Notes: a model not told the origin generated them from the letters alone. 64,000 bases of DNA from Roseivirga sp. UBA6052 (GCA_002427755.1 DIYO01000009.1:871296-935295); one strand, 5' to 3'. Counted from the first letter of the stretch, positions 33,462 through 42,816 are shown. Translations and numbers: made by a program.

Positions 33462-34408
33462 TGAATTTTGCAGTTAGTCATAAGGATATTCTGGAAGCAC
33501 ACGATCGTATTGGTTCTTTTATCCATAGAACACCGATTCTTACATCGCAAAGAGTGAATGAGATAGCAGGTTGCGAGCTGTATTTTAAGTGTGAGAATTT
33601 TCAGAAGGTTGGAGCATTTAAAGCACGTGGAGGTTTAAATGCTGTGCTCTCATTACCAGAAGAGCAAAGAAAAAACGGAGTGGTCACGCATAGTTCAGGA
33701 AATCACGCGCAAGCAATAGCCATGGCGGCAAAGATGGCAGGCGTTCCAGCCTACATTGTGATGCCAAAAACGGCCCCAGAGGTTAAAAAGAAGGCGGTAA
33801 TTGGCTATGGTGCTGAGGTAACTTTCTGCGAGCCCACTCAGCAATCGCGAGAAGAAAATGCTTCACTAATACAGGAAGAAAAAGGCGCCACCTTCATTTC
33901 ACCTTACAATGATTATGCAGTCATAACCGGTCAAGCTACTTGTGCAAAAGAATTGATTGAAGACCAGGAAGATCTAGATATGATCGTCACTCCGGTTGGA
34001 GGAGGAGGCTTGTTGGCCGGAACGGCATTATCTGCCTTTTACATGGATAATCGAATTGATATTTCTTGTGGTGAGCCGGAAGGGGCAATGGATACTTACT
34101 TGTCTATGAAGAGGGGAATGATTACCAAGGTAGATCAACCTCAAACCATTGCAGATGGCCTACTCGCATCAATGGGCGATAAAAATTTCGAGATTATTAA
34201 AGAGTTAGTCAGTAATGTATTCGTGGTGAATGATCAGGAAATCACTGAAGCGATGAGACTGATTTGGGAAAGAATGAAGATCATTATTGAGCCTTCTTGT
34301 GCCGTTCCTGTTGCCGCAATTCTTAAGAACAAAGAATACTACGCTGGTAAAAGAGTGGGTGTTATTCTCACGGGAGGCAATGTAGATGTCGGAAAATTAC
34401 CTTTCTAG
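33461..34408 (+). CDS. PLP-dependent threonine/serine dehydratase (or serine racemase)
   Basis: 315 residues, fold-type II PLP enzyme without the C-terminal regulatory ACT domain of biosynthetic IlvA. The PLP lysine is Lys54 in VGAFKARGGLNAVLSL, the phosphate-binding Ser-Gly-Asn-His loop is HSSGNHAQAIAMAA, and the glycine loop is VTPVGGGGLLAGTAL. The C-terminal VGVILTGGNVDVGKLPF is typical of catabolic threonine dehydratase/serine racemase. The reaction is deamination of Thr or Ser to 2-oxo acids, or racemisation of Ser; sequence alone does not decide. It is coupled to polA by a 1-bp stop/start overlap. Confidence 0.9.
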   Translation: MNFAVSHKDILEAHDRIGSFIHRTPILTSQRVNEIAGCELYFKCENFQKVGAFKARGGLNAVLSLPEEQRKNGVVTHSSGNHAQAIAMAAKMAGVPAYIVMPKTAPEVKKKAVIGYGAEVTFCEPTQQSREENASLIQEEKGATFISPYNDYAVITGQATCAKELIEDQEDLDMIVTPVGGGGLLAGTALSAFYMDNRIDISCGEPEGAMDTYLSMKRGMITKVDQPQTIADGLLASMGDKNFEIIKELVSNVFVVNDQEITEAMRLIWERMKIIIEPSCAVPVAAILKNKEYYAGKRVGVILTGGNVDVGKLPF

Positions 34409-34434
34409 AACTTTCTTATGTCTAACTTTGGTAC

Positions 34435-35616
34435 ATGAAGACTCATGACCAAGAGATGCTTGAGCGTAGGGTTAATTCCGAAGTTCGAATCTCTCATTTT
34501 TTAGCTGAGCAGGTGGCCAATGCTGCCACCTATTTTGGTTACCCCGAAGTTCCAGAAAATCATGACTTGGCCATTCTTGGTGTAAGTAGTATTGCGAAAC
34601 TTCATCTCAATAATGCCGGTGATCCATGGATACATGGTAATGCTAAAATGCATACCAAGAATTTTGAGGTTGAGGTTTTGGATAAGGTTGCCGACCTCTA
34701 TAAAATCAAAGACAATTATTGGGGATATATTACTAGTGGAGGCACTGAGGGTAATCTCTACGGACTTTATATGAGTAGGGAGTACTTTTCCAGAAGAGAT
34801 TTGCCTTGTGTGTATACCTATTCTCGATCAAGTCATTATTCTATTCCTAAGAATGGACATCTGTTAGGTATTGAATCTCTGGTTATTGACGAGCAGGCTA
34901 GTGGAGAAATGAATTACGATCATTTTAGAAGTGAACTGACAAAGATTAAAGCCAGTGGAAGTGATTTTCCTGGATTGATTGTCAATTTGAACATTGGCAC
35001 TACCATGAAGGGTGCCATTGATAATCTGGAGAGAATTAATTCGATTTTAGATGAGCTTGCTATTGATAGATCAAAGGTGTTAATACATGCCGATGCAGCG
35101 TTGAATGGCTTGATTTACCCTTTTACCGAAGGAGCTTTAGATTTATTTGCATTAGGAGTAACCAGCTTATCTGTTTCCGGTCATAAGTTTTTAGGGGCAA
35201 TACATCCTTGTGGAATTGTCTTGGCAAAAAAATCAATCCATAGCGAATCATTCACAGACCAATGGGTTTCCTATGTTGGTAGTCATGACACCACAATTAG
35301 TGGTTCGCGCAATGGATTCTTAGCGCTTAATCTCTGGTATTTGCTAGATGTAAAAGGGATTGAAGGTTATAAAGAAGAGGCACTAAGGTGTATAGAAAAT
35401 GCCAAGTACTTGAAAGAAAAACTAGAGGCTATTGGTTACCCTGATGTTGGGCTTTTCCCAAATCAGACCATCGTAACATTCAAAAAACCAGAACAACAGA
35501 TTGTTGAAAAATATCAATTGGCAACAGATGGAGATTTAGCCCATGTGGTGGTAATGCAACACATTACCAAGTTTAGGATAGATAAATTTATTGATGATTT
35601 GGCAGCAACTATTTAG
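34435..35616 (+). CDS. hdc: PLP-dependent histidine decarboxylase
   Basis: 393 residues, close to the length of PLP-type bacterial histidine decarboxylases (about 378), which convert histidine to histamine. Family signatures are visible in order: YFGYPEVPENHDL, NYWGYITSGGTEGNLYGLYMSRE, SRSSHYSIPKNGHLL with the PLP-stacking His, NIGTTMKGAIDNLERI, LIHADAALNGLIYPF, and SVSGHKFLGAIHPCGIVLAKK with the PLP lysine Lys251. GSRNG and DLAHVVVMQH follow. No antiporter or histidine permease gene is adjacent, so an acid-resistance role is not supported by context. A related group-II decarboxylase acting on another amino acid is possible. Confidence 0.85.
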   Translation: MKTHDQEMLERRVNSEVRISHFLAEQVANAATYFGYPEVPENHDLAILGVSSIAKLHLNNAGDPWIHGNAKMHTKNFEVEVLDKVADLYKIKDNYWGYITSGGTEGNLYGLYMSREYFSRRDLPCVYTYSRSSHYSIPKNGHLLGIESLVIDEQASGEMNYDHFRSELTKIKASGSDFPGLIVNLNIGTTMKGAIDNLERINSILDELAIDRSKVLIHADAALNGLIYPFTEGALDLFALGVTSLSVSGHKFLGAIHPCGIVLAKKSIHSESFTDQWVSYVGSHDTTISGSRNGFLALNLWYLLDVKGIEGYKEEALRCIENAKYLKEKLEAIGYPDVGLFPNQTIVTFKKPEQQIVEKYQLATDGDLAHVVVMQHITKFRIDKFIDDLAATI

Positions 35617-36058
35617 TTGGTGCCAGTGGATTGATTTCCTTCAGTTTTTCTTCTAAAGCGCGAATATCTTTGAGGCGCATCCAGCTTACTTTGATTCTGT
35701 GCTGCTTCATGTTTTCATCTTCGTCTAGAATATTGAGACCAATGTGTAGGTGGTCTGTTTCAAAGTAGCTGTCAAAATTGTATTTGGTAACGAGAATTGA
35801 AGTCTGAGATTTAGAGAACAGCTTTTTTAAATTGATGACCATACCACCATCTGCTTCAACCGCATTCACGTAAACCGGCCAATTGACAAAAGAAGACATA
35901 AAACCGAATAGTGGTGCAAAACCTGCTAATAGAATCAGGCTTGGAAGTTCAGGGGCAATTATGAATTTGTAGATGAATAAGAAAACTACAAAGGCGCCAT
36001 AGAAGTAGAGGAGGTACTTAAAGCGATTGACCTTGCCCTTATTATTAATGTCTTTCAT
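35609..36058 (-). CDS. Two-TM membrane protein with small beta domain, unknown
   Basis: 149 residues. Two TM helices near 15-32 (YLLYFYGAFVVFLFIYKFII) and 37-55 (LPSLILLAGFAPLFGFMSSF), then a cytoplasmic beta-rich tail (YVNAVEADGGMVINLKKLF... RIKVSWMRLKDIRALEEKL) that resembles a PH-like fold. No family name is recognised. Its 3' end overlaps the convergent histidine decarboxylase by 8 bp. It lies 6 bp downstream of the methyltransferase gene, so those two probably share a transcript. Confidence 0.75.
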   Translation of the reverse strand: MKDINNKGKVNRFKYLLYFYGAFVVFLFIYKFIIAPELPSLILLAGFAPLFGFMSSFVNWPVYVNAVEADGGMVINLKKLFSKSQTSILVTKYNFDSYFETDHLHIGLNILDEDENMKQHRIKVSWMRLKDIRALEEKLKEINPLAPTK

Positions 36059-36064
36059 TCCGAG

Positions 36065-36592
36065 TTATTTGAACTTGAGTTTAGTTACTAAATCCCACAA
36101 AACCACACCAATACTCACTGAAATATTAAGAGAGTGCTTTGTTCCGAATTGAGGGATTTCCAGATAACCATCCGCCAGAGCGACTACTTCATCTTCAACA
36201 CCAAAAACTTCATTACCAAAGACTACTGCAATTTTACCTTCTGGCTTAAACTGCTCTAAGGATGTAGACTCTTCTACTTGTTCCACTGCGTAAATGGAAT
36301 AGCCAGCCGCCTTTAAGGATTCGCATGCCGCTTCGGTAGACTCAAAGTATTTCCATTCCACGGAGTCGGTAGCGCCTAAAGCGGTCTTATGGATTTCTCT
36401 ATGCGGGGGTTGAGCGGTAATGCCACAAAGCGCAATGGATTCAATGGCAAAAGCATCACTCGTTCTAAAGGCTGAGCCTACATTATTCATGCTTCGAACA
36501 TTATCTAGCACGACAACAATAGGCAACTTGTCAGAAGCTTTATAGTCGTCAATATCCAGTCTGTTGAGTTCTTCGTTTTTGAGTTTTCTCAT
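36065..36592 (-). CDS. TrmH/SpoU-family RNA 2'-O-methyltransferase
   Basis: 175 residues, a single SPOUT domain without the N-terminal substrate-binding extension of RlmB. Motif 1 is VVLDNVRSMNNVGSAFRTSDAFAIESIALCG, motif 2 IAVVFGNEVFGVEDEVVALADGYLEIP and motif 3 GTKHSLNISVSIGVVLWDL, forming the trefoil-knot SAM site. The size is like TrmL-type enzymes that modify tRNA wobble nucleotides, but the target base cannot be decided from sequence. It starts after a terminator and is probably expressed alone with the downstream membrane protein. Confidence 0.92.
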   Translation of the reverse strand: MRKLKNEELNRLDIDDYKASDKLPIVVVLDNVRSMNNVGSAFRTSDAFAIESIALCGITAQPPHREIHKTALGATDSVEWKYFESTEAACESLKAAGYSIYAVEQVEESTSLEQFKPEGKIAVVFGNEVFGVEDEVVALADGYLEIPQFGTKHSLNISVSIGVVLWDLVTKLKFK

Positions 36593-36616
36593 GCCCTACA
36601 AAGCTAATTGAATTGA

Positions 36617-36649
36617 AATAAAAAAGTGCCTGCTCTTTCGAACAGACAC
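36617..36649 (-). terminator. Intrinsic terminator of the coiled-coil gene
   Basis: On the minus strand, GTGTCTGTTC-gaaa-GAGCAGGCAC (ten pairs with G-U wobbles, GAAA loop) is followed by TTTTTTATTT. It lies 37 bp past the stop at 36687. Confidence 0.82.
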
Positions 36650-36686
36650 CCCATCCCCGGTCGTGAGGGAAACATCAATCAAAAAC

Positions 36687-37598
36687 TCAACTCGTCTTGG
36701 AAATCACTAGGTATTGAGAGATTTGCCAGAAAGCATCCGGATCTGTGATTTCTAAAATCTTTACATTTTCTTCTTCAGTTGGCAAGATGCTGTAAGAACC
36801 GCTTGGGTGATTGCTTACCAAATCCAACTCGGTAGCTTGAATTTTAAGCTGGCTTACTTCGCGCTTATCAAACTCGATAAACATATCTTCATTGGCATCT
36901 TCTTGCAGCGCTACGGTTCTGCCAATAAAGCCAAGGAAACCTCCTTCTTTGTCTACAACCCCTTTCTCTCTCAACTCATCGAAGGTTCCAATGGCCATAT
37001 ATCCTTTGTTTAATTCATCGTTTAACGCGGTGAGTTGTTTTACCTCTAAGTCTTTTTGGCCCAACTCATCTACTTTAGCATTTATGGTTGTGGTTAAAGA
37101 ATCGGCTTGAACTGTCATCAATTCAATCGCTTGATCTTTTGTAACTATATCTGCTTTTAAGTTGGTGATCACTTCTTGTCGGTCGAATAAATCTGCTTGA
37201 AGAGAATTGATACGCTTCTGGAAAATTCCCAACTTCAAATCAGAGCTTTTTACCTTATCTGTAAGTGATTGAATACTGGCATTTGAGCGAATAATCAGGT
37301 CGTCAATCATGGCAATTTCTTTTAAGATGTTTTCCTTCTTGCCGGTGTTTAGTGGTTCTTGACTCTGCCCATAAACCAAGTTCTCTTTCTCTACAATGTC
37401 TCCGATTTGATCTTCTACTTCAACAATCAAATCCATAACTTCTTCAAATGCCGACTCTTGACGGATCATCTGCTTTTCTAATCCTGCTACTTGCAGTTCC
37501 AGGTCTTCTTTTTTTTTCGATGTGGAAGAAATTCCGAACCACATAGCGATGGTGAGTGCACCCAGCAATACCACCCCAATCTTCATTGTTTGCTTCAT
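36687..37598 (-). CDS. Exported or membrane-anchored coiled-coil protein, unknown
   Basis: 303 residues. An N-terminal hydrophobic helix (MKIGVVLLGALTIAMWFGIS) is followed by KKK and a long coiled-coil (~28-205) of heptad-rich segments (LELQVAGLEKQMIRQESAFEEVMDLIVEVEDQIG; KVSSDLKLGIFQKRINSLQADLFDRQEVITNLKADI, with interruptions). The C-terminal ~80 residues form a compact domain (GYMAIGTFDELREKGVVDKEGGFLGFIGRTVAL) also seen in other Bacteroidota coiled-coil proteins. No enzymatic motif. It probably spans the periplasm as a structural or stress protein. Monocistronic, with a hairpin in its leader and a terminator behind. Confidence 0.75.
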   Translation of the reverse strand: MKQTMKIGVVLLGALTIAMWFGISSTSKKKEDLELQVAGLEKQMIRQESAFEEVMDLIVEVEDQIGDIVEKENLVYGQSQEPLNTGKKENILKEIAMIDDLIIRSNASIQSLTDKVKSSDLKLGIFQKRINSLQADLFDRQEVITNLKADIVTKDQAIELMTVQADSLTTTINAKVDELGQKDLEVKQLTALNDELNKGYMAIGTFDELREKGVVDKEGGFLGFIGRTVALQEDANEDMFIEFDKREVSQLKIQATELDLVSNHPSGSYSILPTEEENVKILEITDPDAFWQISQYLVISKTS

Positions 37599-37645
37599 CT
37601 TCTTAGGTTTTAATGTTTATAAATGATGGAATTCAAAAATCTGGG

Positions 37646-37664
37646 GAAGGCTCATTTAGCCTTC
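37646..37664. promoter_or_regulatory. Leader hairpin of the coiled-coil gene
   Basis: Perfect inverted repeat GAAGGCT-cattt-AGCCTTC, 48 bp upstream of the ATG at 37598. The 253-bp interval 37599-37851 otherwise contains a near-palindrome CTCG-N9-CGAG centred on TTATATAA at about 37729-37745, between divergent genes. No promoter boxes are assigned. Confidence 0.4.
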
Positions 37665-37851
37665 GTGCAGTGATTGATGATTCTAGTGGTGGGGTTGGTT
37701 TGTGAGCCGGTTTTTGTGGTTGCTCGCTTATATAACGAGAAGCTTAGTTGATATTGCTTTGAAAACGTAAAAATTAGTTAAAAACTAAAACTAGTTGTAA
37801 TTCGGTATTTCACTTAGCTAAATCTAATACCAGAGTCTTAAATTAGGTAAG

Positions 37852-39129
37852 GTGAAAAAATTGCTAATCATCCCTTTCTTACTATCCTCTTTCTGGGGTT
37901 TCTGTGGTTCCATTTATGTTGGTCCCGAAACAGAATTTCTATTGGCTAAGGAAGTGGGTGTTAAGCCGGGAGATACCATTTTTGTAATGGCGGGTAACCG
38001 CAAATTGCTTCATTTGGCAAGATTTAAAGGTAAAGCCAATAAGCCGATTGTAGTCATAAATTATAACGGTCAAGTCAATATTAATTCTCCTGATAATGAT
38101 GGCATTAAACTTAATGGCTGCGAACATATCATCATTTCGGGTAATGGAGATGCAGCATTAGAATATGGCTTTAAAATTACGGCTTCGCATGCTGGTATTC
38201 AGGCTTTCGGTAGGTCAACACATGTGGAAATCGCACACATAGAAATCTCTAGAGCAAACATTGGAATTTTACTTAAGTCGAATGATGTGTCCAGAGGTAA
38301 GTTTGTTCAGGAGCAAACTATTGTACATCACAACTACATTCACCATACAGAAAGAGAGGGCATATACATTGGTAGTTCATTCTTTGTTGAAGGCAAAGAT
38401 CATTTGTTGGATGGGGTATGGGTTTATGATAACATATTCGATCATACAGGTTGGGACAGTCTACAGGTAGGTTCGGCATCTCAGTGCAAGATCAGTGGTA
38501 ATCATATTTCCAGAGATAGCCAATTGCGTGAGACGTATCAGATGGGAGGTATTTCAGTAAATCCAGGTTCGGACTGCGATGTTTATAACAACATTATTAG
38601 CAATGGTGAAGGTCCCGGTATCATTGATCAAGGAAACGGTGGAAATATGATTTATAATAATCTGATCGTGAGACCAGGAATAAATGGAGATAAGACTCAA
38701 CCAAGAGGTTTAGACGGTATTATTATCCTTGGTATCAATAGGGAACACAGTGCTGGAAACTCGATATACATTTACAACAACACCATTATTGAACCAAAGA
38801 ACAATGGCATATCATTCGGTTATGACGAAGAGATTCAAGGTGATCAATCCATCATTGCCAATAACATTATTTATAAGCCCGGAGGATTAGAATTCAGAAG
38901 AGATGCATACATAGAAACAATGAGAAATCCCGCTTATCGCATAAGCAATAACATCTTTACTGATGATTTGAAGGACATTCTCTTTTCAAACTTTAGTGCT
39001 GATGATTTTACCTTATCTAGTCAGTCACCGGCTATCGACTCCGGTTTAAATCTCTCTTCAATTTTCAATTTCGATATCTTGTATTTGCCCAGAGAAACCT
39101 TTGATATTGGTGCCTACGAAAAGCAATAA
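37852..39129 (+). CDS. Secreted right-handed parallel beta-helix protein
   Basis: 425 residues starting at GTG with AGGTAAG just upstream; no ATG precedes the signal peptide (MKKLLIIPFLLSSFWGFCGS). The body has many short repeats ending in N, e.g. HHNYIHHTEREGIYIG, VYDNIFDHTGWDSLQVG, VYNNIISNGEGPGIID, IYNNLIVRPG, IYNNTIIEPKNNGISFG, IANNIIYKPGG. They form the rungs of a pectate-lyase-like parallel beta-helix. The C-terminus has the usual SPAIDSG...DIGAYE closing motif. It may be a polysaccharide lyase or a glycan-binding protein; catalytic residues cannot be assigned. Confidence 0.88.
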   Translation: MKKLLIIPFLLSSFWGFCGSIYVGPETEFLLAKEVGVKPGDTIFVMAGNRKLLHLARFKGKANKPIVVINYNGQVNINSPDNDGIKLNGCEHIIISGNGDAALEYGFKITASHAGIQAFGRSTHVEIAHIEISRANIGILLKSNDVSRGKFVQEQTIVHHNYIHHTEREGIYIGSSFFVEGKDHLLDGVWVYDNIFDHTGWDSLQVGSASQCKISGNHISRDSQLRETYQMGGISVNPGSDCDVYNNIISNGEGPGIIDQGNGGNMIYNNLIVRPGINGDKTQPRGLDGIIILGINREHSAGNSIYIYNNTIIEPKNNGISFGYDEEIQGDQSIIANNIIYKPGGLEFRRDAYIETMRNPAYRISNNIFTDDLKDILFSNFSADDFTLSSQSPAIDSGLNLSSIFNFDILYLPRETFDIGAYEKQ

Positions 39130-39229
39130 ATAATTGCGCTTAGATTGCTTGTCTGAATCGGCTTAGGCCTCATATATTTTTATATTTTTGATTTTCAAGA
39201 AACCTTAGACCTACCCCTACAACTCTCTT

Positions 39230-41842
39230 ATGGCCGGATCGAAGAGCAAGAAGGAAACCCCGTTAATGAAGCAGTATAATGCCATTAAGGCAAAGCACCC
39301 AGGTGCGTTATTGCTTTTCAGGGTTGGTGATTTCTATGAGACTTTTGGGGAAGATGCTGTAGTGGCCAGTAAGGTACTGGATATAGTCTTGACGAAGAGA
39401 GCTAATGGTGCCGCCAGTCATATAGAGCTGGCTGGCTTTCCTCATCACTCTTTAGATACCTATTTACCAAAACTGGTTCGGGCCGGTAATCGTGTGGCTA
39501 TATGTGATCAATTAGAGGATCCGAAGCAAGTTAAAGGCATAGTAAAGAGAGGTGTTACGGAATTGGTAACACCGGGGCTATCTTTTAATGATAATGTCTT
39601 AGATCAAAAGCGTAATAATTATCTCTGCTCACTTTGCTTTGATAAAGACAAGGTAGGTGCCGCTTTTCTCGATTTATCAACGGGGGAATTCCTTGCGGCT
39701 GAAGGAACAGCTCATTACATAGATAAGTTAGTTCAAGGTCTGAACCCTTCAGAATTCATTTTTTCTAAAGCACAAAGAGATTCATTCGATGCTCACTTTA
39801 GAGATGATTTCAACACCTTTCATTTAGAAGATTGGGTATATGCATATGACTATACCTACGAAAGACTTACAAATCATTTTAAGACTTCGAGTCTTAAAGG
39901 TTTTGGTGTAGAAGAGCTGACACTTTCTATTCGAGCGGCAGGAGCAGTGCTCTATTATCTAGAAGAAACAGAGCATAAGCATGCAGACCATATAGCCGCG
40001 ATAAGTCGGATTGAAGAGGATAAATATGTATGGTTAGATAAGTTCACCATCCGTAATCTTGAATTGGTCTACCCACAGCACGAGGGCGGTATTCCCCTAA
40101 TTCAAATTCTTGATAAAACCCAGACACCAATGGGTTCAAGAATGCTTAAGCGATGGATGGTTTTGCCACTCAAAGAGAAGACGCTTATTGATGAGCGCTT
40201 AAACTTAGTAGATGCTTTTTATGAGCAAGATGAGCTGAGAGAAGAGCTAACCGAAGTGCTTTCCGGTATTTACGACTTAGAGCGATTGATTTCGAAAGTT
40301 GCTGTAGGACGCATTAATCCAAGAGAAATGAATCAGTTGAGGCAAACACTGTCTCAAATTGAACCAATTCAAGAAGTGCTCAATAGTTCTGGGCATAAAC
40401 CACTCAAAGGTTTAGCCCAATCTCTAGACACATGTCAAAATTTGTTAGAAAGGGTAGAAAAAGAACTTTCTGAAGATGCCCCAATGCTAGTACACCAAGG
40501 TGGTATTATCAAAGAGGGTGTAGATGCTGAACTAGACGAGCTTAGATCTATTGCGTTCAGCGGTAAAGACTATTTGGTTCAGATTCAGCAAAGAGAGTCT
40601 GAAAAGACGGGTATCACTTCTCTTAAAATTGCCTACAATAAGGTATTTGGCTATTACCTGGAGGTAAGCAATGCCCATAAGGATAAAGTACCCGAGGAAT
40701 GGATTCGCAAGCAGACACTAGTGAATGCTGAGCGATACATTACTGAAGAGCTTAAGACATACGAGGAAAAGATTATCAATGCTGAAGACCAGTATAAGGT
40801 TATAGAACAGCGTCTATTTGGAGAGCTCGTTATATTTGCCGCACAGTTCACGGCTCAAGTTCAACAAAATGCGAAGCTTTTGGCCAAGTTGGATTGCTTG
40901 ATCTCATTCGCTTCAATTGCGCATGAGAATGATTATTGCCGACCGGAATTGACTGAAAAGATGACAATCGACATAGTCGAAGGGCGCCATCCGGTGATTG
41001 AGCAACAGCTACCTGTTGGTGAGTCATACGTGCCTAATGATGTTTCTCTTGACGATCATAACCATCAGATTTTAATCATCACCGGACCCAATATGGCCGG
41101 TAAATCTGCTCTTTTAAGGCAAACCGCTTTGATTGTACTTATGGCGCAAATGGGCAGTTATGTGCCGGCTACTAAAGCCATATTGGGTATCACGGATAAA
41201 GTATTTACCCGTGTTGGCGCCAGTGATAATCTGTCTAAAGGTGAATCGACCTTTATGGTAGAGATGACTGAAACGGCTAGCATTCTGAATAACCTGTCAG
41301 AGCGCAGCCTCATTTTAATGGATGAGATTGGCCGAGGTACCAGTACTTATGATGGCATTTCAATAGCATGGTCGATTGTAGAATATTTACATAATCATCC
41401 ACAGTATAAACCCAAGACACTTTTTGCTACCCACTATCATGAGCTGAATCAGTTAGAGGAGGATTTTCCTGCTATCAAGAACTTCAACGTGAGTGTAAAA
41501 GAGGTGGGTAACAAGGTAATCTTCATGCGTAAACTTAAAAAGGGTGGAAGCCAGCATAGCTTTGGAATACATGTAGCACAAATGGCAGGCATGCCTAACC
41601 CGGTAGTTATTCGAGCTGCTGAAATTATGCAACATCTTGAGAAAGATAAGATCAGAAATCAATTGGAAAGTAAGATGCAGGAGGTGCCTAAGAATAACTT
41701 TCAATTGAACCTGTTTGAAGCCGACCCTACCTATAATGAGATTAAAGAGGTATTAGAGAATTTAGATATCAATACCATTTCTCCGGTTGAGGCCTTGCTG
41801 AAACTCAATGAGTTAAAGGATAAGATTAAAAACAGCAATTAA
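39230..41842 (+). CDS. mutS: DNA mismatch repair protein MutS
   Basis: 870 residues, full length. The mismatch-binding motif GDFYETFGEDAVVAS (Phe-x-Glu) lies near residue 35, then connector, core, lever and clamp domains, then the ABC ATPase with Walker A ITGPNMAGKSALLRQ (~620), signature-like STFMVEMTETASIL, and Walker B LILMDEIGRGTSTYDG, followed by FATHYHEL. The C-terminal helix-turn-helix dimerisation segment is present. It recognises base mismatches with MutL; mutL is not in the window. Expressed alone. Confidence 0.97.
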   Translation: MAGSKSKKETPLMKQYNAIKAKHPGALLLFRVGDFYETFGEDAVVASKVLDIVLTKRANGAASHIELAGFPHHSLDTYLPKLVRAGNRVAICDQLEDPKQVKGIVKRGVTELVTPGLSFNDNVLDQKRNNYLCSLCFDKDKVGAAFLDLSTGEFLAAEGTAHYIDKLVQGLNPSEFIFSKAQRDSFDAHFRDDFNTFHLEDWVYAYDYTYERLTNHFKTSSLKGFGVEELTLSIRAAGAVLYYLEETEHKHADHIAAISRIEEDKYVWLDKFTIRNLELVYPQHEGGIPLIQILDKTQTPMGSRMLKRWMVLPLKEKTLIDERLNLVDAFYEQDELREELTEVLSGIYDLERLISKVAVGRINPREMNQLRQTLSQIEPIQEVLNSSGHKPLKGLAQSLDTCQNLLERVEKELSEDAPMLVHQGGIIKEGVDAELDELRSIAFSGKDYLVQIQQRESEKTGITSLKIAYNKVFGYYLEVSNAHKDKVPEEWIRKQTLVNAERYITEELKTYEEKIINAEDQYKVIEQRLFGELVIFAAQFTAQVQQNAKLLAKLDCLISFASIAHENDYCRPELTEKMTIDIVEGRHPVIEQQLPVGESYVPNDVSLDDHNHQILIITGPNMAGKSALLRQTALIVLMAQMGSYVPATKAILGITDKVFTRVGASDNLSKGESTFMVEMTETASILNNLSERSLILMDEIGRGTSTYDGISIAWSIVEYLHNHPQYKPKTLFATHYHELNQLEEDFPAIKNFNVSVKEVGNKVIFMRKLKKGGSQHSFGIHVAQMAGMPNPVVIRAAEIMQHLEKDKIRNQLESKMQEVPKNNFQLNLFEADPTYNEIKEVLENLDINTISPVEALLKLNELKDKIKNSN

Positions 41843-41911
41843 TTTTCTGCTTAGACTTTCATCCCTAAATTCGCCCACAACAGGTCTTAACTTAATTTAA
41901 ACAACGAATTC

Positions 41912-42619
41912 ATGAATTATATCAAGTATATAATCATTGCCCTATTTGTCCTTCCGGCTCAGTTAATTGCTCAAGAAAATGATTTGGCAGAAGCCATAGA
42001 CAAGGTCCTTGCCTTCTCGGAAAAGAATGATTCAAAGCTTAGTGCTATATCCATTTTTGCTAAGCTTCCTGATGAAGAGAAACTAATTTATTTAGATAAG
42101 AAATGGCAAAATGGTGTGATCCTTACGAACGAGGGTGAGACCATTTTTTTCACCGGTAGATTTGAAGTTTTTAATCAAACTATCGAGGTGAATTTGAATG
42201 GGCAGACGCGCGTTTTGTCAGTGGCTTATACCAAACTTGTCAAGCTTGGTAGTAAAACCTTTATTCCTATCATGAGAGGTCAGATAGAAGAAGCTAAGAA
42301 GAACGCATATATGGAATTGCTATTTAAAGGTAAGGCGAACCTTTTGGCGTTTTATGAGCCGGATACTAAAACGATAACACAAGGAATTTCGGCCGCTGCG
42401 CCAGGAGAGCTTATTCTTACTTTCAGAGAAAAGTTCTTTATATCTAAAGATTTGCAGGAGTTTGAACAACTCCCGTCTAAAAAGAAGCTAATCAATGGAA
42501 TGTTTAGTAGCCAAGCAACAGCAATTACAGCTTATTTGAAGGAGAATAAATACAAAAGAAATAAAGCAGATTTAGTTCAGCTCTTTTATTTCTATAATGA
42601 ACTACAAGGGGGTAGTTAA
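41912..42619 (+). CDS. Exported protein of unknown function
   Basis: 235 residues with a signal peptide (MNYIKYIIIALFVLPAQLIAQ). The mature part is mixed alpha/beta with charged helices (DLAEAIDKVLAFSEKNDSKLSAISIFAKL; KLINGMFSSQATAITAYLKENKYKRNKADLVQLFYFYN). There are no metal or nucleotide motifs, and no family is recognised. It ends just before the tRNA-Gly promoter. Confidence 0.7.
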   Translation: MNYIKYIIIALFVLPAQLIAQENDLAEAIDKVLAFSEKNDSKLSAISIFAKLPDEEKLIYLDKKWQNGVILTNEGETIFFTGRFEVFNQTIEVNLNGQTRVLSVAYTKLVKLGSKTFIPIMRGQIEEAKKNAYMELLFKGKANLLAFYEPDTKTITQGISAAAPGELILTFREKFFISKDLQEFEQLPSKKKLINGMFSSQATAITAYLKENKYKRNKADLVQLFYFYNELQGGS

Positions 42620-42636
42620 AAAAAATATCATACCTG

Positions 42637-42666
42637 TTGTATATTCAATTGGGCTTACTAAATTTG
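42637..42666 (+). promoter_or_regulatory. Promoter of tRNA-Gly
   Basis: TTG at 42637-42639, 19 bp, then TAAATTTG at 42659-42666. This fits the Bacteroidota -33 (TTTG/TTG) and -7 (TAnnTTTG) pattern with the expected spacing, 41 bp before the mature tRNA start. Confidence 0.6.
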
Positions 42667-42707
42667 CACTCCCATTCGCTAGAAGAGCGAAATGTGAATT
42701 GAAATAA

Positions 42708-42783
<76 letters not shown>

Positions 42784-42788
42784 AAGCT

Positions 42789-42816
42789 CTAAAAGCGTGT
42801 TTAGCACGCTTTTTTA
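42789..42816 (+). terminator. Intrinsic terminator after tRNA-Gly
   Basis: AAAAGCGTG-tttag-CACGCTTTTTT hairpin with T run, beginning 8 bp after the tRNA end. Confidence 0.88.

Noticed and set aside
42671..42694. Hairpin CATTCGCT-agaag-AGCGAAATG before tRNA-Gly as a terminator
   Set aside because: No T run follows and it lies downstream of a good promoter for the tRNA; more likely a leader structure.
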